Source: JAAELZ01 sp047639475
Lineage (GTDB): Bacteria; Pseudomonadota; Gammaproteobacteria; Arenicellales; Poriferihabitantaceae
NCBI GenBank assembly: GCA_047639475.1
Contig: JBLIOD010000001.1
Location: 1 to 64,000 of the forward strand
Length of the DNA: 64,000 nt
Direction of reading: 5' to 3'
A program made the position numbers and the translations under genes. The notes below the pieces were generated by a model. The model was not told where the DNA came from. It searched no databases and saw only the letters and a list, made by a program, of their open reading frames with translations. Positions 62,477-64,000 of this stretch are shown here, piece by piece; positions within the stretch are counted from its first letter, which is position 1; each line of letters opens with the position of its first letter.

Positions 62477-63792
62477 ATTGATGATTCCTTTGAGGGTTTT
62501 AACAATTTTTTAATTTCTTGCTTTGCATCTTGTACCACTGAATCACGATCCAGTCGATCGAGTATTTCCATTACCGTCAACTTAGGGCCAAGTTCACCCC
62601 ACGACTTGCCCTTGGCTAAGTAGGTTCCGGTCGCTTCTCCGACCACCAAAGTGCTGTACCATGCAACGCCCCCTTGTGCCATACCGGTTAAAACGGTTGA
62701 TAGACCGACTGTGCTAATTTTTAACGCAGAAGAGGCAAAATGGATAGCCCAAAACGTGCTGTATAGCGCTAACATTTGCGCTGCGATGGTTTTAAGTAAT
62801 TCGCTGGCTTCTGATTTGCTCATGGGTAAGCCATATAACTTAGATAGGTGGACCACCATTCCCACATCTATCGCTGCGGCGGCAATGATGTCTGCTATTG
62901 GGAGAGGATTAAGCGCAACGGCCACCCCTTTAGCGATACAGTATAGTCGAATAGTTTCTTGGCCTAGGTTTTGTCGCGCTAACAATATTTTCTGACCTAG
63001 TTGTTCGCTTAAACCGGTTGCGAACAGGCTGGCATTAAGCGCTGAGAGCGTCTTACCATCTTGCTCGATTATTGACCACAAGCGGTGTTTTAAGTGGTTT
63101 ACGTCGATGTCTCTAGTTCGGGTGAATTCAGTCTCTTCTCCTGATTCGTTTATTTGTACCACGGTTTGCTCACTTGGCGATGCGGCACAGATGACGATGT
63201 TGCTTTCGTCTACCCATTCTCTCACCTTGCTTTGAATGCTGCTTTTTAAGGTGGATAGCTGGCTTTGGGTGTATTGGTCTGCTTTGTTGATGACCAGTAT
63301 AACGGGCCTCGCAGTGGTGACCACGGTATGCAGTGCATGCATTTCGGTTTGGGTTAAATCACCGTCGACTACAAATAATACCAAATCACTGCGGCTAGCG
63401 ACCTCCATTGCCATCACTTCGCGCTCTTCCCCATTGGCTTCATTAATTCCTGGGGTGTCAATTAGGTAAATACCGCCGGCGTTCATTTCTTGCCACTGAG
63501 CTTGATCAGCAGTTTTGGTTTCTCCGTGTAATAGGCTAACAGCGAAAACATCTTTGCCGATTAAGGCGTTCAATAAAGAAGATTTTCCCACACTAACTCG
63601 CCCAAATACCGCGATATGTAATTGCTGCTGCTCTAGCTTTTCGAGCATTGCGCTGAGCTTTTGATACTCTTTGCTTAAGCTACTGCGCACTGAATCGGGT
63701 ACTCGCGTATCTTTGAGTAATTGCGACAGGCTTTCTTTGGCTAAGTCTACATTTTTGTCGCCCACTCGCTGACTGGCATGGTTATTTGTCAT
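62473..63792 (-). CDS. Era-like GTPase with DUF697 membrane domain
   Basis: This 439-residue protein has Walker A GRVSVGKSS (64-72), G3 DTPG, and G4 NKAD with CAAS as the G5-like loop, all as in Era/Der-like GTPases. The C-terminal half (about 270-400) has paired hydrophobic segments of the DUF697 type (AVALNPLPIADIIAAAAIDVGM). This suggests a membrane-attached GTPase. It is coupled to the protease gene. A second gene with a similar C-terminal half lies just upstream. Confidence 0.87.
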   Translation of the reverse strand: MTNNHASQRVGDKNVDLAKESLSQLLKDTRVPDSVRSSLSKEYQKLSAMLEKLEQQQLHIAVFGRVSVGKSSLLNALIGKDVFAVSLLHGETKTADQAQWQEMNAGGIYLIDTPGINEANGEEREVMAMEVASRSDLVLFVVDGDLTQTEMHALHTVVTTARPVILVINKADQYTQSQLSTLKSSIQSKVREWVDESNIVICAASPSEQTVVQINESGEETEFTRTRDIDVNHLKHRLWSIIEQDGKTLSALNASLFATGLSEQLGQKILLARQNLGQETIRLYCIAKGVAVALNPLPIADIIAAAAIDVGMVVHLSKLYGLPMSKSEASELLKTIAAQMLALYSTFWAIHFASSALKISTVGLSTVLTGMAQGGVAWYSTLVVGEATGTYLAKGKSWGELGPKLTVMEILDRLDRDSVVQDAKQEIKKLLKPSKESSI

Positions 63793-63796
63793 AACC

Positions 63797-64000
63797 TTAC
63801 TTAGTTGATTTCTCGAAAATCAACTTGGCGAGCTCGGCTTTGTTACTGCTCAAATTTTGAAGTAAGTATTCGGTAAAGCTGATCGCTGCGGGCGTGGGTT
63901 TGAGTGCACCGCGCTGGGTCAAGGTATGTTGTACGGCGCGGCCCAGAGCATCAAATATTAGACCATAAGCGAAAGCGTGGGTGATGCCGCCAGTAACCGT
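63797..64000 (-). CDS. 3' end of a DUF697-like membrane protein gene (partial)
   Basis: The last 67 residues and stop are in the window; the 5' part is beyond the right edge. It reads GGITHAFAYGLIFDALGRAVQ and ends LAKLIFEKSTK. The AYGLIFDALGRAV segment is typical of YcjF-like DUF697 proteins. It is 4 bases upstream of the GTPase gene, so they are probably coupled, and this may be the paralogue of its neighbour's membrane half. Confidence 0.6.
   Translation of the reverse strand, partial: TVTGGITHAFAYGLIFDALGRAVQHTLTQRGALKPTPAAISFTEYLLQNLSSNKAELAKLIFEKSTK

Noticed and set aside
1..64000. CRISPR arrays, tRNA or rRNA genes, integrase or intact prophage
   Set aside because: No regularly spaced repeats, tRNA-like or rRNA segments, or integrase genes were seen anywhere in the window.

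Overview
The window is a chromosomal segment of a gammaproteobacterium. I cannot name the genus. The evidence is the smc - zipA-like - ligA order, ZipA being largely restricted to Gammaproteobacteria, together with sdhCDAB followed by sdhE, a YgiM-type SH3/anchor protein, prc, tex and a PutA paired with an Lrp-family regulator. An acrylyl-CoA reductase (AcuI) gene, a DMSO/biotin-sulfoxide-reductase-type molybdoenzyme and a branched-chain-type ABC transporter would suit a marine or organosulfur-exposed heterotroph, but that lifestyle is inference.

Layout. 0.3-4.7 kb: an SDR reductase, a Gfo/Idh/MocA oxidoreductase overlapping alaX, an AEC transporter, and a broken DMT/EamA transporter. 4.9-7.8 kb: two adjacent paralogous exported proteins. 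7.9-15.7 kb: a minus-strand envelope block (PHP-like hydrolase, GT4 glycosyltransferase, L,D-transpeptidase, TPR protein, Sel1/SH3 protein, Prc protease). 15.9-19.6 kb: the complete succinate dehydrogenase operon sdhCDAB-sdhE.

19.6-23.2 kb is the accessory part. It holds REP-like repeats with a perfect 19-bp terminal inverted repeat, a truncated C-terminal piece of a histone-deacetylase-family hydrolase, other gene debris, and one intact unusual gene. That gene fuses a HisA-like TIM barrel, lacking the normal catalytic aspartate, to a nucleoside 2-deoxyribosyltransferase-like domain. It is the best candidate here for something undescribed.

23.2-32.3 kb: acuI, a PhyH-family oxygenase, a small exported peptide, a molybdopterin oxidoreductase, and a convergent five-gene liv-type ABC transporter with an odd livH start. 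32.5-36.2 kb: a MoxR/VWA pair, a class I glutamine amidotransferase-like protein, a GNAT and an ACT-domain protein. 36.3-41.5 kb: an M48 peptidase with a TerB-like tail, putA, and a divergent Lrp-type regulator. 41.6-42.7 kb: a frameshifted ygiM-like gene and an IS5-family transposase remnant. 42.9-50 kb: smc, zipA-like, ligA.

50.4-54.7 kb is a tight four-gene minus-strand operon: XpaC-like, TelA-like, SPFH/GYF and zinc-ribbon membrane protein. It is a recurring but poorly understood membrane/stress module. 55-59.2 kb: GST, an O-antigen-ligase-like membrane protein, msrA, DUF423 and DUF924 genes. 59.4-64 kb: tex, a retropepsin-like protease, and a DUF697-type GTPase followed upstream by the cut-off 3' end of a second DUF697-like gene. 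Several genes are broken by single-base changes (EamA, ygiM, possibly livH), so raw-read support should be checked before these are treated as biology.
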